This document shows positions 50,601-62,401 of a stretch of 64,000 bases of DNA, in pieces. The position numbers and the translations under genes are program-made. The stretch's first letter is position 1. Every line of letters starts with the position of its first letter. Under the pieces are notes generated by a model. The model worked only from the letters and a program-made list of their open reading frames with translations, was not told where the DNA came from and ran no database searches. Source of the stretch: Metopolophium dirhodum (taxonomy: Eukaryota > Arthropoda > Insecta > Hemiptera > Aphididae); contig NC_083567.1 of NCBI RefSeq assembly GCF_019925205.1, forward strand, positions 2,356,001 to 2,420,000, read 5' to 3'.

Positions 50601-53600
50601 ACGTCGTGTTCACCTATTGCGATAATGCCATTAGATTGTGTAGGCAAACACAGGAAATGAAATAATATATATATACCTCTATGTCTGTATAGTATTCGGT
50701 CAGCCTATACGCATACAATACAATATATATATATGTATTACATTCGGTTGCATAAAACAATGCTGCACGACCATGTTCCACGGACTGTTGTACGTCATCA
50801 TACAAATATAATCATTTATCAATGTTCGGTGTACTGGTGGGAATCGGTGAGGACGGACGCCGAGGAAAGCGTGTGTAGGTGCTACCTATACCCGTTAAAT
50901 TTTTTTCCTCTGAATGACAGATCGTCGTCAGATGCTTGGAACCGGTGAAACCAACACGAAAACCATACGTGAATACCTCACAAAACATAATGATATATTG
51001 TGAACGTGTTCTCGAATATAACCGCAATGAGATATGGAGTATGGACGTTGGACACAATCTCATATCGATTTGAAATATTTATAATTGCACATCTTATGTT
51101 TTAAACGGACAAAATATTATGATGCATTGTTAGGTTCTATATTGATTTTATTTTGGATTATGTATTTGAACATTGGTTTAGGTAATATCGTGGTAGTCTT
51201 ATGTGAGTTTTCAATTCTCAAATCCATAATTAACTTGTAAAAATATATAATAATATTTAATAGTACCTATATCTATATGTACCTCTACATAATTTAGCGT
51301 CATTTTGCGTCCCTTCTACTGTTGCACTTGTCATTTTTAACGTGTGTGTATTATACATTATTATGTTTTGCGCCGCAGATAAAGGCCATACAGTAACCAT
51401 TACTACGGACCAGCCACAAGTGGCACTCGGTGACGTTTGAGTGTAAATAATATATTATATTAGGAGATAATAATAATAATATAATATATACATACACACG
51501 CGCGTAGCTCGTTTTGCAAAATTGTCGATTAGATAAATGATAATACATTTTAATAAGACAACTCGTCAAAAATCGTTGTCGTTTTATAATAATAGGATTA
51601 CACATTGTGCAGATTATAAACTGCGCAGTGCGTAATGCGATTGGTCATTGGACACTTTAATATAAATGCTTATAATATATGTACAAGATTTATACAATTT
51701 TTTTGTTCGTAAAAATTAGGTTACCGACTTTGTGCGCGTACAATAAAATCCTTAAATATTTGTTCTAACCGAAAACGGCACGTTTAGACACGCGACGATA
51801 ATGACTGAAACGTGTGATAAGAAAATCTGAATTGTTACTGTTAATTTCACTTTCTCCAGCCGGCAACGATGGCTCTGTTATATAGAATACATAATGAGAT
51901 CGAAAACACTATCGAAAGTCGGCGAAATTTACATTAGATTTGTTAATTATTTTTTTCTTTCTTTTCACGGTTCGTAATTTATATTTCGTTTGTATAAAAT
52001 TATGTATAGGTACCTACTACCTACCTACAATAAATTATTTCCTTCCTACCATCATACGCATGATATAGTGTGTCCCATAATAATTGCCCTTCATCCCGTC
52101 ATCGATAACTTTTTTGCAAACAATTTTACTTTTTATATTTTATTTTCGCAAATTATGTTACTGCATAAATCATTGGCTGATTAAAGTAAAAACAAAAATG
52201 CCAACAATACGCTATTAGATATCAACCAGACCGGCAGACTGCATCATCCTTGAAAAAATCTTGTTATTATAATTTCCATCGGTTATCAGCATTCGGTATT
52301 CCATCGTAATATCATATATAAGTATGTTGTATAATATATTGATATGTTCCTACTATATATATGCGCCAGTGTACAAGTCACACGGTTTCGAGCGATTTAA
52401 CGTTTCAAACACAAAACTACCATATTATACATTATGACGTGCGTATACCCCAAACCAAGTGACATGCATTATTATAGTTGTATGACTATAATGTCTACGA
52501 CTATGACATAATACAGCCTGCATCGTGCAGGGACAACGATTTCCGCAGTACATCCGCTCGACGAGAACAAATAACACGACTTTTAAATATTTTTCAGGAA
52601 CTTTGAGTATATTACAATGTATAACGTAAACAAATTGGCCATCTGCAAAAATGTATAAATACGACGCAGGAAAAAATAATATATCAGTAAACGCACACGT
52701 GGCCCAATTATAATGAGCGCTCGATATATTACGGTCGTAAAAAAAAAGTTATGATTGACGGGACACACACTCTGTATAATACTCTGAATACACCGAGAAA
52801 ATATTATAATAATATATACAAAAATATGGATGTCGTATACTATACGGGTCACGGGCCAGCCGTCCGTCCGTCCGTCCAAATGTGCATATTATTCGGTTTG
52901 AGCGGGTGCCGTTCGCACCGTTGGAATATTTTATTTATGTATGCGACAAAAACGATAGTCGTTGACGAGTTCTTAGTCGCAGACGACGATCGCAGCGATT
53001 TATGATGTCATGTAAAATGCGGCGACGAGAGAGAAGTGCACGCGGATAGCGAGTTCGAGCGTGAGGGACGGAAAAAGAGTCGTCAAGAGCGAAGCGGAAT
53101 ATCAAAATTTTAAATAATTATTATAATATATATTCCGAATCCGACGTCGAGATTTCGTTTGTGACGATTGGGCAACTCTCCACTCTTATATATATATATA
53201 TATTGGCGATTGGCGAATAATACGTATAAATTATTAAAATTTGACATAATGTTTCAAAAGAAAATACGATTTAAATACTCTTCCGATCGCAATGTTATTC
53301 GTAGGTATGTTATATATTATTATACGTACCTATATATGTGTCATAATATAATAATACAACGTGATAAACAGCCGATCAATTAATATTCAAAACCTAGTCG
53401 ATAACGATAATAATTATTATTGTATTATAATATTATAGAATTATAATATAGGCTTTCTGTCATATTCTAATAGTCTATAGATTATATTAAAATCGCGAGC
53501 GCAAATAAAATAAATACTTAATCAAATCTCAGCGGTTTGCACAGTTATACGCGTAAAACGTGCCTAAATATATTATACATCCATAAATATAGATATAAAT

Positions 53601-56029
53601 TATACCTACATACCTATATTATAGTTACCGTATATTGTGTAGCATTTATAGGTCGCAGCTAAAGACTGTTGCGGGAGCGTGTACAGTGCGAGCATAATGT
53701 GAGGCAGGCACTTCCCATAATAGTGTGCCTTTTCCCCAAGTCGAACCACTACATTGAATCGGAATCAATGTTTTTACATCAATACATATTTTGTCTTATA
53801 TTTTTCGTTATATTTATAATACCTTCTGAAAGCGTTATCGGTGCAAAAAACAAATGACACGTCGATAGCCGCTTATATAGCCAACTGCGCTTTTACATTG
53901 TCAATTATTAATTGTACAGATTTATATACAATTTATAATATAAATATATTATTATGATGAAAATTCAAAACTAATTAATAATAAATAATGATACATGCGT
54001 TATTGTTGCATTATCTCATAATCGCACTGCGACATAGACGGTGATAATAATCGTCGAAACTCTAAAGCATTGACGGCCGACATGTCAAACTGTCACTCGT
54101 CAGTCCGCTTTTGATGTTCAAGTGTAATTTTGGTTTACGCCGTCGGAACATTATTTTCGTTTATATATCGCGTTTATGCTTGCGTGGTTATATTGTTCCT
54201 TTGTCATTGCGCGTTGTTTTATCTAAATATTTTTTATTTTAAATACGAGTTGATAACATTTTAAATAATATGTCTGCATAGATTACGTAAAAAGTTCAAA
54301 AGGAAAAGACCTATACTATAATATAGTATACGCGGAAAATATTTTTAAAAAACAAGCGCTTTGTCGTGCTTGGTTTGGGGGAACAATAATATTTTACTGG
54401 TCGATTGTTGAGACGTAAAAACAGGCGTCCTGCACCCAAAAATCGGGCAACGTTTCAGAATAAAACATAAACTATAATATTCTCAAAGTTAATATGCGTT
54501 GCGATCGATCAACGCTTGTGTACGCGGTGATTCAAATCTTAACCAACGATGTAGACACAATATATTATTATGTACATTAAACATATTATTATTTAATATA
54601 ATAATATAATCGAACGACGTGACGCAGAATATTTGAAATTTCGGATTATGACAACTTATATTATAAACCTTATAATTATTATAACTGGTGCAGTACAAAA
54701 TCGCAAGACACAATTGCGATACATGTTATAATGTTCAAGATCGTAAATCATGCACACACTACAATGTAAGACATCGATGTCAAACATTTTTATGATAACG
54801 TCAGAACGATAAATCAACAATATTTTGTTTACTAACGATAAGAATGTTTAAATTTGGTATATTTATGGTGCCTCTCCCCCCCCCCTCAAAAAAAAATGTA
54901 TTTCTATATTCATACCCGACTATTATACCAGCTATATCCTACTTATACAATATATTATAAACTACAGTCTACGGCTATATTGTAACATATGCTCGTCGTA
55001 TACCTATTATACCTATAATTATTAATTTACCCCGGCACGTCTCTCCTATATGCACCCCATTCCGTCACTAAACGAGCGGTGACAGGTGCATATAACTCCT
55101 TCGAGACGACCTGTGCAGCATATTATTAATATTACATATTATTTCAGGTCATATTACCTTTTAGCAATAAATATATCGCGTGTCATTTACACGCGTCCCC
55201 GTGATAGTTTTACACGTAGTATACGGCGCGCATAAATTATTTTCACAATATAATAATATAGTGAATATTTTAACTTATAATACTTAATTGAATGTATAAA
55301 CTGTATTATAATCTTACCATTTTTTTATTTTTTCAGATTTTGCTGGCGCTCGCGTCGGTAGCGTTGGCCGTCTCCATGGTCGGCGCGACATTGACGCCCA
55401 AAGCGCCGAACTTTCAATACTTCGAAAGGTACGTATATGTATATACAATATTTATACATATATATTTATAACTGCAACTGCGGTATTTACACCTGCAGAC
55501 AATATACAATATTGTGAATGGGTATGGTGTAAATGGGACTCGGATTTATGTTGGCAACCTATACGACGTGCCTTGTAGTAGTCCCCCCAGTTCGCCGCAT
55601 GAAAACCTAAACCATCTTTTTGTTCTTTACATTTGACTTTCGAGAGGGCCTAGATATAAAAAGTCCTAGAATTGTGTTTGAAAAGTGCCGTTCGAGAGCT
55701 GATGATAATCGTTCAGCCTCTCAAAGCCGCGCGCGCGCGAGTTAAACGGGGTGAGGGTGAAAATCCCCTACAAAAGCCCAACGCACTGCATGCTGCACAT
55801 TTCTGAAACTGCAGCGCGCTATAATATATATAATACGTACACCTACGTATATTATAATAAATTATATAATCGTCATTATAATAACATTGTGCAAAATTTC
55901 TGATTTTCCAGACCAAAGTATAGATATCCGTATTACGACGAACATGGCCGCGGCCGACTTTTGTACGGATACGGCGGACAGGACCTGTACCAATACAAGT
56001 CGTACTCGCCCTTGGAGGGCATTCACTGA
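44599..56029 (+). CDS. Gene 2: Tyr-rich small secreted protein, 76 aa; join(44599..44619, 55337..55428, 55912..56029)
   Basis: Unrecognised family. Exon 1 encodes MPSLNRL and ends before GTAAGT (phase 0). Exon 2 continues ILLALASVALAVSMVGA, completing a clear signal peptide with likely cleavage after Ala24 (VGA, then TLTPK). Exon 3 supplies the C-terminus. The codon at the second junction is split AG/A and gives Arg38. The mature protein is about 52 residues with ten tyrosines, no cysteine, and a compact motif: YRYPYYDEHGRGRLLYGYGG, then DLYQYKSYSP and LEGIH at the end. All junctions are GT-AG with good polypyrimidine tracts. AATAAA follows at 56041. Introns are 10,717 and 483 nt. The signal-peptide-splitting first intron and Tyr/Gly-rich body fit an extracellular, perhaps cuticle-related protein, but the Rebers-Riddiford signature is absent. 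The dense motif and clean splicing suggest selection; the function is unknown. Confidence 0.85.
44801..44940. mobile_element. Degenerate pogo-like MITE in gene 2 intron 1
   Basis: Left end CAGTCGAGTCTCGATAACTC is typical of Tigger/pogo termini. The right part reads ATTCGACTTATCGAAAG, its degraded inverse. An internal palindrome pairs ATAAGTCGAAT with ATTCGACTTAT. Confidence 0.4.
46548..46892 (+). ncRNA. CpG-rich exon-like block with strong splice donor
   Basis: Starts at a TCAGT initiator word (46548-46552) and runs as a GC/CpG-rich block with GCC/GGC and GT simple repeats. It ends at a textbook donor (ACAGTAAGT, GT at 46893). All frames through it are low-complexity or blocked, so if transcribed it would be a non-coding first exon: either an alternative leader of gene 2 (the next coding acceptor is 55337) or the start of a long non-coding RNA. 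Strand is set by the donor and the initiator word. Only transcript data can decide. Confidence 0.35.
46893..48387. other. Gene 2 intron 1, no exon supported
   Basis: A possible acceptor (CGCCCGTTTGTAG at about 47050) precedes a GC-rich stretch up to 47130. It might be a second non-coding exon of the block at 46548, but no good donor follows. Otherwise AT-rich. Confidence 0.35.
48388..48646 (-). mobile_element. Short retroposon (SINE-like), minus strand, 11-bp target duplication
   Basis: Same family as 32785-32936. On the minus strand it has a sequence like a pol III B box (GGTTTAAAACC, 48616-48626), the shared body (GGGCATGGCAGATACCTTCG and later CCACCCAATGGCC, GCCGCGGGTT) and a poly(A) tail (T-run near 48392-48403). 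The direct repeat TTTATAAATAT flanks it at 48377-48387 and 48647-48657. No A box is visible, so it is probably 5'-truncated. The open frames over it are fortuitous. Confidence 0.7.
48981..49525. mobile_element. Foldback element, copy 3, degraded
   Basis: Left end CAGGGTGATTCAGTGAAC after TA (48979-48980). Central words (AGATAAGCAGAGTGG, GGGATACCTC) match the centre of the copy at 19731 (GGGATACCCCGC). The right end is eroded. Lies in gene 2 intron 1. Confidence 0.55.
49526..55336. other. Rest of gene 2 intron 1
   Basis: Mostly AT-rich. A CpG-rich patch at 50180-50440 (with CCGCCGCAACCGCGG and GCGCGGGCGGGC) and a smaller one at 53000-53095 lack exon signals and may be regulatory. A GTCC tetramer repeat lies at about 52861-52877. 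No other gene or RNA found. Confidence 0.4.
55337..55428 (+). CDS. Gene 2, exon 2
   Basis: 92 nt between acceptor ATTTTTTCAG and donor GTACGTATAT. Encodes the hydrophobic core of the signal peptide and the start of the mature chain (TLTPKAPNFQYFE). Confidence 0.85.
55912..56029 (+). CDS. Gene 2, exon 3 (terminal)
   Basis: 118 nt after acceptor TGATTTTCCAG, ending in TGA at 56027-56029. Carries the whole Tyr/Gly motif. The minus-strand open frame over this exon is a shadow. Confidence 0.85.
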
Positions 56030-56040
56030 CGACCGCATTA

Positions 56041-56046
56041 AATAAA
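56041..56046 (+). terminator. Poly(A) signal of gene 2
   Basis: Canonical AATAAA 12 nt after the stop codon. Such a short distance implies a very short 3' UTR unless a later signal (for example near 56590-56600) is used. Confidence 0.6.
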
Positions 56047-56049
56047 CTC

Positions 56050-57985
56050 ACCACCGCTCCGTCACCGACCTGCCAGCCATCACCGTGGTGGCACCGTGAT
56101 GGCGGTCTTTTCGTTTCACCCGCCGTTCAGACGTGTCCCAGTAGTAGTGTTTTCGGTGTTTTAACAATAAGCGTGTAACTTTTTTGAATACACAATATCA
56201 TTAGACGATGAATAGAGTGTTTTTTTTTTTTTAAATTAATTTTAAAAAAAAAACAAACTTAAAAAACCCTTTAAATTTAATTTAATAATAATAATGTCGG
56301 TTTATATAAAATTAGAATATTGTAAAACTAAGAGAAATCCTCTGACGAGGCTCGCTGGTGGTTCGAATGTTACCAAAAATTGGCAGCAGACGCGTTTGCA
56401 TTCTTTTACGAATTTGATATAAACATGTTTTAAAAAATAAAATCGATGGAAAGCTGTAAAAAAAAAAAAAATACAAACGCCAACATCGGTTCTAGAAATT
56501 CGTAAACGAATAGCCCAATAGAAAAAATAACGGTCTGCCGTCCGGTTGTATCTTAATAAGTAGAATCGTATATTATGTTAAATTTTAAGCAAAATAAATA
56601 AAACGACGATCATCGTAAATGATCGGTATTTGTTATCTTTAATTTTTTTTTTTTATCTATTTTATAATATACTCTCCCTATATATTCTAATAAATATAAA
56701 TACCTATGTATATGAATAATTTTAAAACTTAAATATATTATCTCTTAACGCGTACGTATTATGTTATACACACGCGGTGTATATATGTCGATAATATTAT
56801 AATGTCGATCAATTAGCTTAAGAGGTATTGTGAGAGGTAATTTTTAATACCTATATACCTATACTATATTAGCAGTAAATAAAATATGTATAATTCACCG
56901 AGAAACGTCTAAACGGCTATATGAAATCAAAAACACCGCCACAACAAAACTCATACACATAAGTCATACCTACACATACGACACACACTTACGATAATTA
57001 TATAATTATTGCCCTGAACATGATCACAAAAATAATAAGAAATATATTATAATAATATGTATATCTATAAGGTAAAATGTCAATTGTTAATTTTATTAAT
57101 ATAAAAAAAAAATTGTTTTTTATTTTTCTGTTCTCACGAAATAAGATAAAATAATTAAATGTTGTTATAATCCATCAATTTATTCTATGAATAGTTGCAT
57201 TGTGTGTTATTGTAATTATTTTAAGAAACAAAAAGTTTGTGTAAAAATATATAAATATTAAAATATAATATACAATTTGTTGCAGTTTACAAAAAATAAA
57301 ATTTGATGTTTTTATTTCAATTGAATATTGATTAGGTATTTTGTATTACCTATTTACATTGATACTACCATAACATATTATCTTTGTAAAATAAAATTAT
57401 GATAGTAGTCAGATAAATTTAAGAAATCGTACAACTCAAAGGGAAAATCGAATAATGATTCAAAATTGGAGACTTGAAGTGTTGCAATTCTGTGTAGCTT
57501 TTCCGTCAAATACGTTATACGTAGGATACGGGATAAAACTAAAATGAGAAAACTAACAACTTTTAAAGTTGGTACCGTCTTGATAACATCTTCAATATCT
57601 CTATGACTATATTATGCGTGTTACGTGTAACGATGTCATACCTACACACAACTTTCGATTTGCAAAAATGAGTCATCACTCCTCAGCAAACAGAGATGTG
57701 GTAAACCAAAATCTAATTCATGTATGGTAATAAAGTTGGCCCTATAGGATTGTATACAATAATTTTGTTATTATGTTATATATTGAGTTTCTAGGTCATA
57801 TCGCTGAAGATTGTCATCATCATGCAAGTAGAACAAAACCAAATATAAGCTAATAAGCTTATATAATCAGAAATGTTTGGTTTTGTTCTGTTTACTAGCA
57901 CAGTTATCATTAAAACTGCAGTAATATAAAGTGTCAAATCACTTATAATAAAATATTCAATACTTGAATGTGGATTTAGTACAAG
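56050..57985. other. Downstream of gene 2, no gene seen
   Basis: AT-rich with poly(A) and poly(T) runs near 56220-56260 and 56458-56471. Nothing with coding or element structure that I can support. Confidence 0.45.
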
Positions 57986-58305
57986 CAGTGGCGTAATACT
58001 GGTTAAAAATCTAGGGGGGAGGAATAATTTCAAAGCCAAAATCAAAATCCTGAGCCCCCCCCCCCCCCTCTGCAGTTTTAATATCTTTTTGACTTTTTAT
58101 TCTATTTATGCCTAAATGTTTGTTTTTACACAAGTCTTAAGACTCATCATTTTGTGGTTTAGAAACAAATTGTGGGTAGGTACCCATATATTGATAAATA
58201 CAAATAAATACATAAGAGTTCATTAAGAAAAAGGTTGGGATATCTGGGGCGGAGGGGCAGAATGATACCTTCCCAAATACTGCCTCCCATGCAAGTATGT
58301 CACTG
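57986..58305. mobile_element. hAT-type MITE, 320 bp
   Basis: Ends CAGTGGCGTAATACTGG and CAAGTATGTCACTG. Flanked by an 8-bp repeat with one mismatch: AGTACAAG at 57978-57985 and AGTATAAG at 58306-58313. G-run and C-run inside the left part; no transposase. Confidence 0.7.
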
Positions 58306-58751
58306 AGTATAAGTATATACAACTATAACTACCTATATACTCTTTTTAGTGTATAAATGATATATGATAATAACTAATATTTAATAAGTATATACATGTT
58401 AAGTATATTATACCTATTTTATTTTTATAATTTAAAAACATTCAATTCAATAGTATTTGCTAAGTATTTATTTCTACAAAAACAAACAAAATTAGATTAG
58501 GGAAATATGAAAATTTTTTTAAGATGGGATTTTTAAGCGTACTTATATATATTTAAAAATCAGAAATGGAATAAATATACATTATTTTACAACAAAATAG
58601 GGTGTAATGGTTGGTGAATCGCCTCGTATTGTTGAATTTATCATACCTATATAATATTCGCAAAGCCTTAAGCTATATTTATTATATTCGTGGCTTTTAA
58701 AACAGAAGTCATAAAGCCGAAAGCAAAGTCCAAATTGTTATTAACATGCAT

Positions 58752-59685
58752 CATACAATATAAATCGCTGAATTGGCGTCGACCCAAAAGTTCGCGTAGA
58801 AAACAACAATATAATAATGTAATGGAACGGTATATAGTTTAAACCGTTGAGAATATTCAGAATTGAATTCTTTTATTCGTTTCAGATGGTATAATACACT
58901 TAAAATAAAACTGTTGAATGAAAAAACACGACGCTGCAGTTTAAGGGTATAGCGTATTATAATATATAATATAGGTACGTGTGAGTTAGTGTGTTTTATT
59001 TTTTTCACAGATAATAGCTGTAAGTTTAATCTCACAATATCAATTTACTTCAAAGTTTAAATCGAATATTTTTGCTACAAACATGTGTATCCTGTATTCC
59101 TGTGTGTCAGTGCAGAATGAACGTTTTTATGTTTTTTTTTTAATATATATATTAAGTATTTAGGTAGGTACATACATATTATATTATAATTTTACTCAAT
59201 CGTATAAAATCGTTTCTACAATAATATGTATGTATATGTATTATGTACCTACCTAAATACTTAATATATATATTAAAAAAAAACATAAAAACGTCCATTC
59301 TGCACTGACACACAGGAATACAGGATACACATAGGCAAATACTATATATATGTGTGTGTGTTTGTAGCAAAAATATTCGATTTAAACTTTGAAGTAAATT
59401 GATATTGTGAGATTAAACTTACAGCTATTATCTGTGAAAAAAATGAAACACACTAACTCACGCGTACCTATATTATATATTATAATACGCTATACCCTTA
59501 AACTGCAGCGTCGTGTTTTTTCATTCAACAGTTTTATTTTAAGTGTATTATACCATCTGAAACGAATAAAAGAATTAAATTCCGAATATTCTCAACAGTT
59601 TTAACTAAATACCTTTCGATTACATTATTATATTGTTGTTTTCTACGCAAACTTTTGGGTCGACGCCAATTCAGCGAATTGTATA
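58752..59685. repeat. 0.93-kb near-perfect palindrome
   Basis: The left arm (58752 to about 59190) and the right arm (about 59222-59685) are inverted copies: for example GCTGAATTGGCGTCGACCCA on the left and TGGGTCGACGCCAATTCAGC on the right, and TTTAGGTAGGTACAT / ATGTACCTACCTAAA near the centre. By eye more than 90% alike. The main differences are a right-arm insertion of about 25 nt with a GT run (59337-59365) and small substitutions. The short loop is about 30 nt. Both arms share one open frame, which has no ATG start. It could be an inverted duplication, a foldback element or a long-hairpin RNA gene. Confidence 0.8.
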
Positions 59686-60128
59686 ACTATATATATATAT
59701 ACACATATTCTTTATTCGTGTATTCAATTATTGACAACAGAAATAAGTAGGTACTTCGAATAATCGAATGCAATATTCATATAATGTTTTTATAAAAATC
59801 TGTGCCGTTTCCAAAAAAAATGTTCAAGCCTTGAAGGAAGTCAGTAATGTTTTGGTCTGGTATAGATTATACCTATTAATTATTATGACTCAAATATTAC
59901 AGCTGACAATTCACGAGAAACCAGGTAAACACACGACCAACTCTTTATTATATACAGTACCTATACTATACACAATGGATAGAGTAAAAGTTTCGAGAAC
60001 GGTATATTGGTCCGTTAAATCTTAACTTGATGAAATACATATTCAACTGATAATTAATATATAATATTATAAGTATACTTATACGCTATTATATATAATA
60101 TTGAATTTTAACAAATTACCTGTTATAG

Positions 60129-60450
60129 CACGGAAAAACAAAACAGTTGTTTGTACTATAAAAATAGTACAATATAATAATTGCTATAGGGATAGCTATA
60201 AGATTAATAAGATTTACTAAAATATTATAGTCAAGTTATTATAGTTATTCGAACTGAAATATGCTATTTTAACTATATTTTTTAGTAAATTCAAACATTA
60301 AAAACTGCATTAACTATAAAATATAGTAAACCTAACCATAACTAATAACTATATTTATATAGTAATAATAAGTAAATCATTTTAGTTATTTTACCTATTA
60401 AATAGTTATAGTTTGTTTAACTATAATATTATAGTAATTTTTTTTCAGTG
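60129..60450. mobile_element. MITE-like insertion in copy 1
   Basis: Ends CACGGAAAAACAAAACAG and ATTTTTTTTCAGTG are partial inverse copies. The interior is rich in ACTATA/TATAGT words. The uninterrupted second copy (61250-61300 region) acts as the empty site. Confidence 0.45.
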
Positions 60451-60495
60451 ATGAGAGTGTTCTTGGGAAAAGTATGTAAGACGAAGTCATAGTTG

Positions 60496-60497
<2 letters not shown>

Positions 60498-60530
<33 letters not shown>

Positions 60531-60531
60531 G
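60498..60531. repeat. ATT microsatellite
   Basis: About eleven ATT units, expanded relative to the same place in the duplicate at about 61325-61355. Confidence 0.8.
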
Positions 60532-61117
60532 TATATTGTGCATCTATGTAATAAAAATTAATGATATAGTATTTATGGTATTATATTTTATGAATATTAC
60601 TTTGGACAAAATGCACTATTGAGTAGTGAGTGTGAATTATACAGCGTGAACCAGATGGTCCTGACAAATAAAAAAAAATTGATACTAATTAGATGTATAT
60701 TATAAAATGTATGAAAACTTTTTGGATAATACACAACTGGAGGGATATACTTGTGTCAGAAAATTCCTAAAAAGAATTATTTTATACTTTAAAAAAAGTT
60801 ATTACGTTTACAAGTAATTTATACTTCAAAAGAAATTATTGATATTTTAAAAACTGTAAAATATAAACGATTTGACTTAAATAAACGTTTATACCATCAA
60901 CATTTTTCTAAAAATAAGATTTACAAATTGGCTGTTTTAAACAAAAAAATTTTTATAAAATTTAATATTTTATTTTCAGTATAAAAACAAATGTGTACTG
61001 GCCCTAAAGGTATCCTATACTTACTAGTTGCGCAAGCGTCTTTAAGTTATTATTAAAAAAAAAAAAAAAAGTTTGAATATTGATTAGAACAAGTTATTTA
61101 ATATTTTGTCAGGTTTA

Positions 61118-61465
61118 AATACAGTAGCTATACTGCACATCGGATAGAATATAAGTTTCAAGTACGGTATTGTTCCGTGGTTAAATCTTAACGTGATAAA
61201 ATACATTCGACTGATAATTAATATATAATATTATACTTAACTATGATATTAGAATATTTAATTTAAAAAAATTAGGTACTCGTACAGTTTATAGGAAAGT
61301 TATGTAGGACGAAGTCATCGTTGTTTTTAAATTACTATATAATATTATTATTATATACATTGTGCATCGATCTAATACAAATTAATGATATGGTATTATT
61401 TAGGGTTAGGAATATTACTGTGAAAAAAAAAATGTAATGGCGAGTAGTGAGTGCAAATTATGTAT
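61118..61465 (+). repeat. Segmental duplication, copy 2
   Basis: Counterpart of 59945-60650 without the 320-bp insertion; same orientation, about 1.1 kb downstream. Confidence 0.6.
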
Positions 61466-61469
61466 CGTC

Positions 61470-62256
61470 GAAAAGATTTTTTATAATTAACTGCAATGTG
61501 TATAGGTACATTTTTAATGGCACGTCTTAAAATTTTGAAATAATCAAATGTTGGTACTTGAGCTAAAAAAAATTTCACTAACCTTGAAAGGTATATAATA
61601 GGTACTCATATAAAAGAGGGTCGTCAGATACAATATTATGTACTTACGCCCCACACTAAAATATATATATCATCAATCATCATAATATTAACTATTTATC
61701 ACTATCAAATATCATGATGTATCAATGCATTTTTTGTTTAATGTAGAACCAGTAGTACCTACCTATATAAAATATGATTCGATGAAAAATTATAACAATT
61801 TTAAATCATAACACCTATTGAAAGAATGTTTTATTAAACAGGGTCATCAGAACTGTTCATTACAATATTGGTGTGGATTGTGGATTACATAGATTAACAT
61901 ACAAAATGTAATGTATTATTCTCTTTAATTCGTGAATAAATACAATAAATACGAACAATTAGTATAGGTATTGGTACTTGTTGATTAATGCTTGTCGAAA
62001 AGTACTTGAAAGATAAAATACTACCGTAACGATTATATTACATTATTTTCCATAATACAAGTTTAATTTATAAACTCGTAGTTCTTTTATAATAAACTTA
62101 ATCATTATATTTAATAGTTTTATAAAACTTTAAGCAACCCCGTCTTAATAATACTTAATTATTAAAGTTTTTTTATTTTTTTTTTTAACAACAGCTACAT
62201 AATTGTTTTATAGTTTCTTGTTTAAAACAGAATATTTTTTAGACTTTGTGATAGTT
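61470..62256. other. Intergenic, nothing recognised
   Basis: AT-rich; no exon, RNA or element boundary that I can support. Confidence 0.4.
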
Positions 62257-62269
62257 AATATCATATTAT

Positions 62270-62388
62270 TCGGGATAATCTGTCATTTATTTTTATTTTA
62301 TTTTATTTATTATCATCAATTGTTCTTATTGTTCATGTATTGAAACAGATTGAATAAAAATACTTTAATAACAAAAAAAAAAAAAAAA
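62270..62388 (+). mobile_element. LINE 3' end, severely 5'-truncated, 13-bp target duplication
   Basis: Ends AACAGATTGAATAAAAATAC plus a poly(A) tail (about 62373-62388). The perfect 13-bp repeat AATATCATATTAT lies at 62257-62269 and 62389-62401. Related to the minus-strand end at 33232-33400. Confidence 0.75.
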
Positions 62389-62401
62389 AATATCATATTA
62401 T

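Larger units (their letters stand above)
59945..60650 (+). repeat. Segmental duplication, copy 1 (with insertion)
   Basis: Matches 61118-61465 in order: ATACAGTA-CTATACT, GATAATTAATATATAATATTAT, GACGAAGTCAT-GTTGTTTTT, ATTGTGCATC and GAGTAGTGAGTG. About 320 nt in the middle (60129-60450) have no counterpart in copy 2. Confidence 0.6.

Noticed and set aside
55713..56054. 113-codon minus-strand frame over gene 2 exon 3
   Set aside because: Shadow; the plus strand has matching splice sites, motif and poly(A) signal.
58751..59604. Shared open frame in both palindrome arms
   Set aside because: No ATG start in either arm; the likeness follows from the inverted duplication itself.
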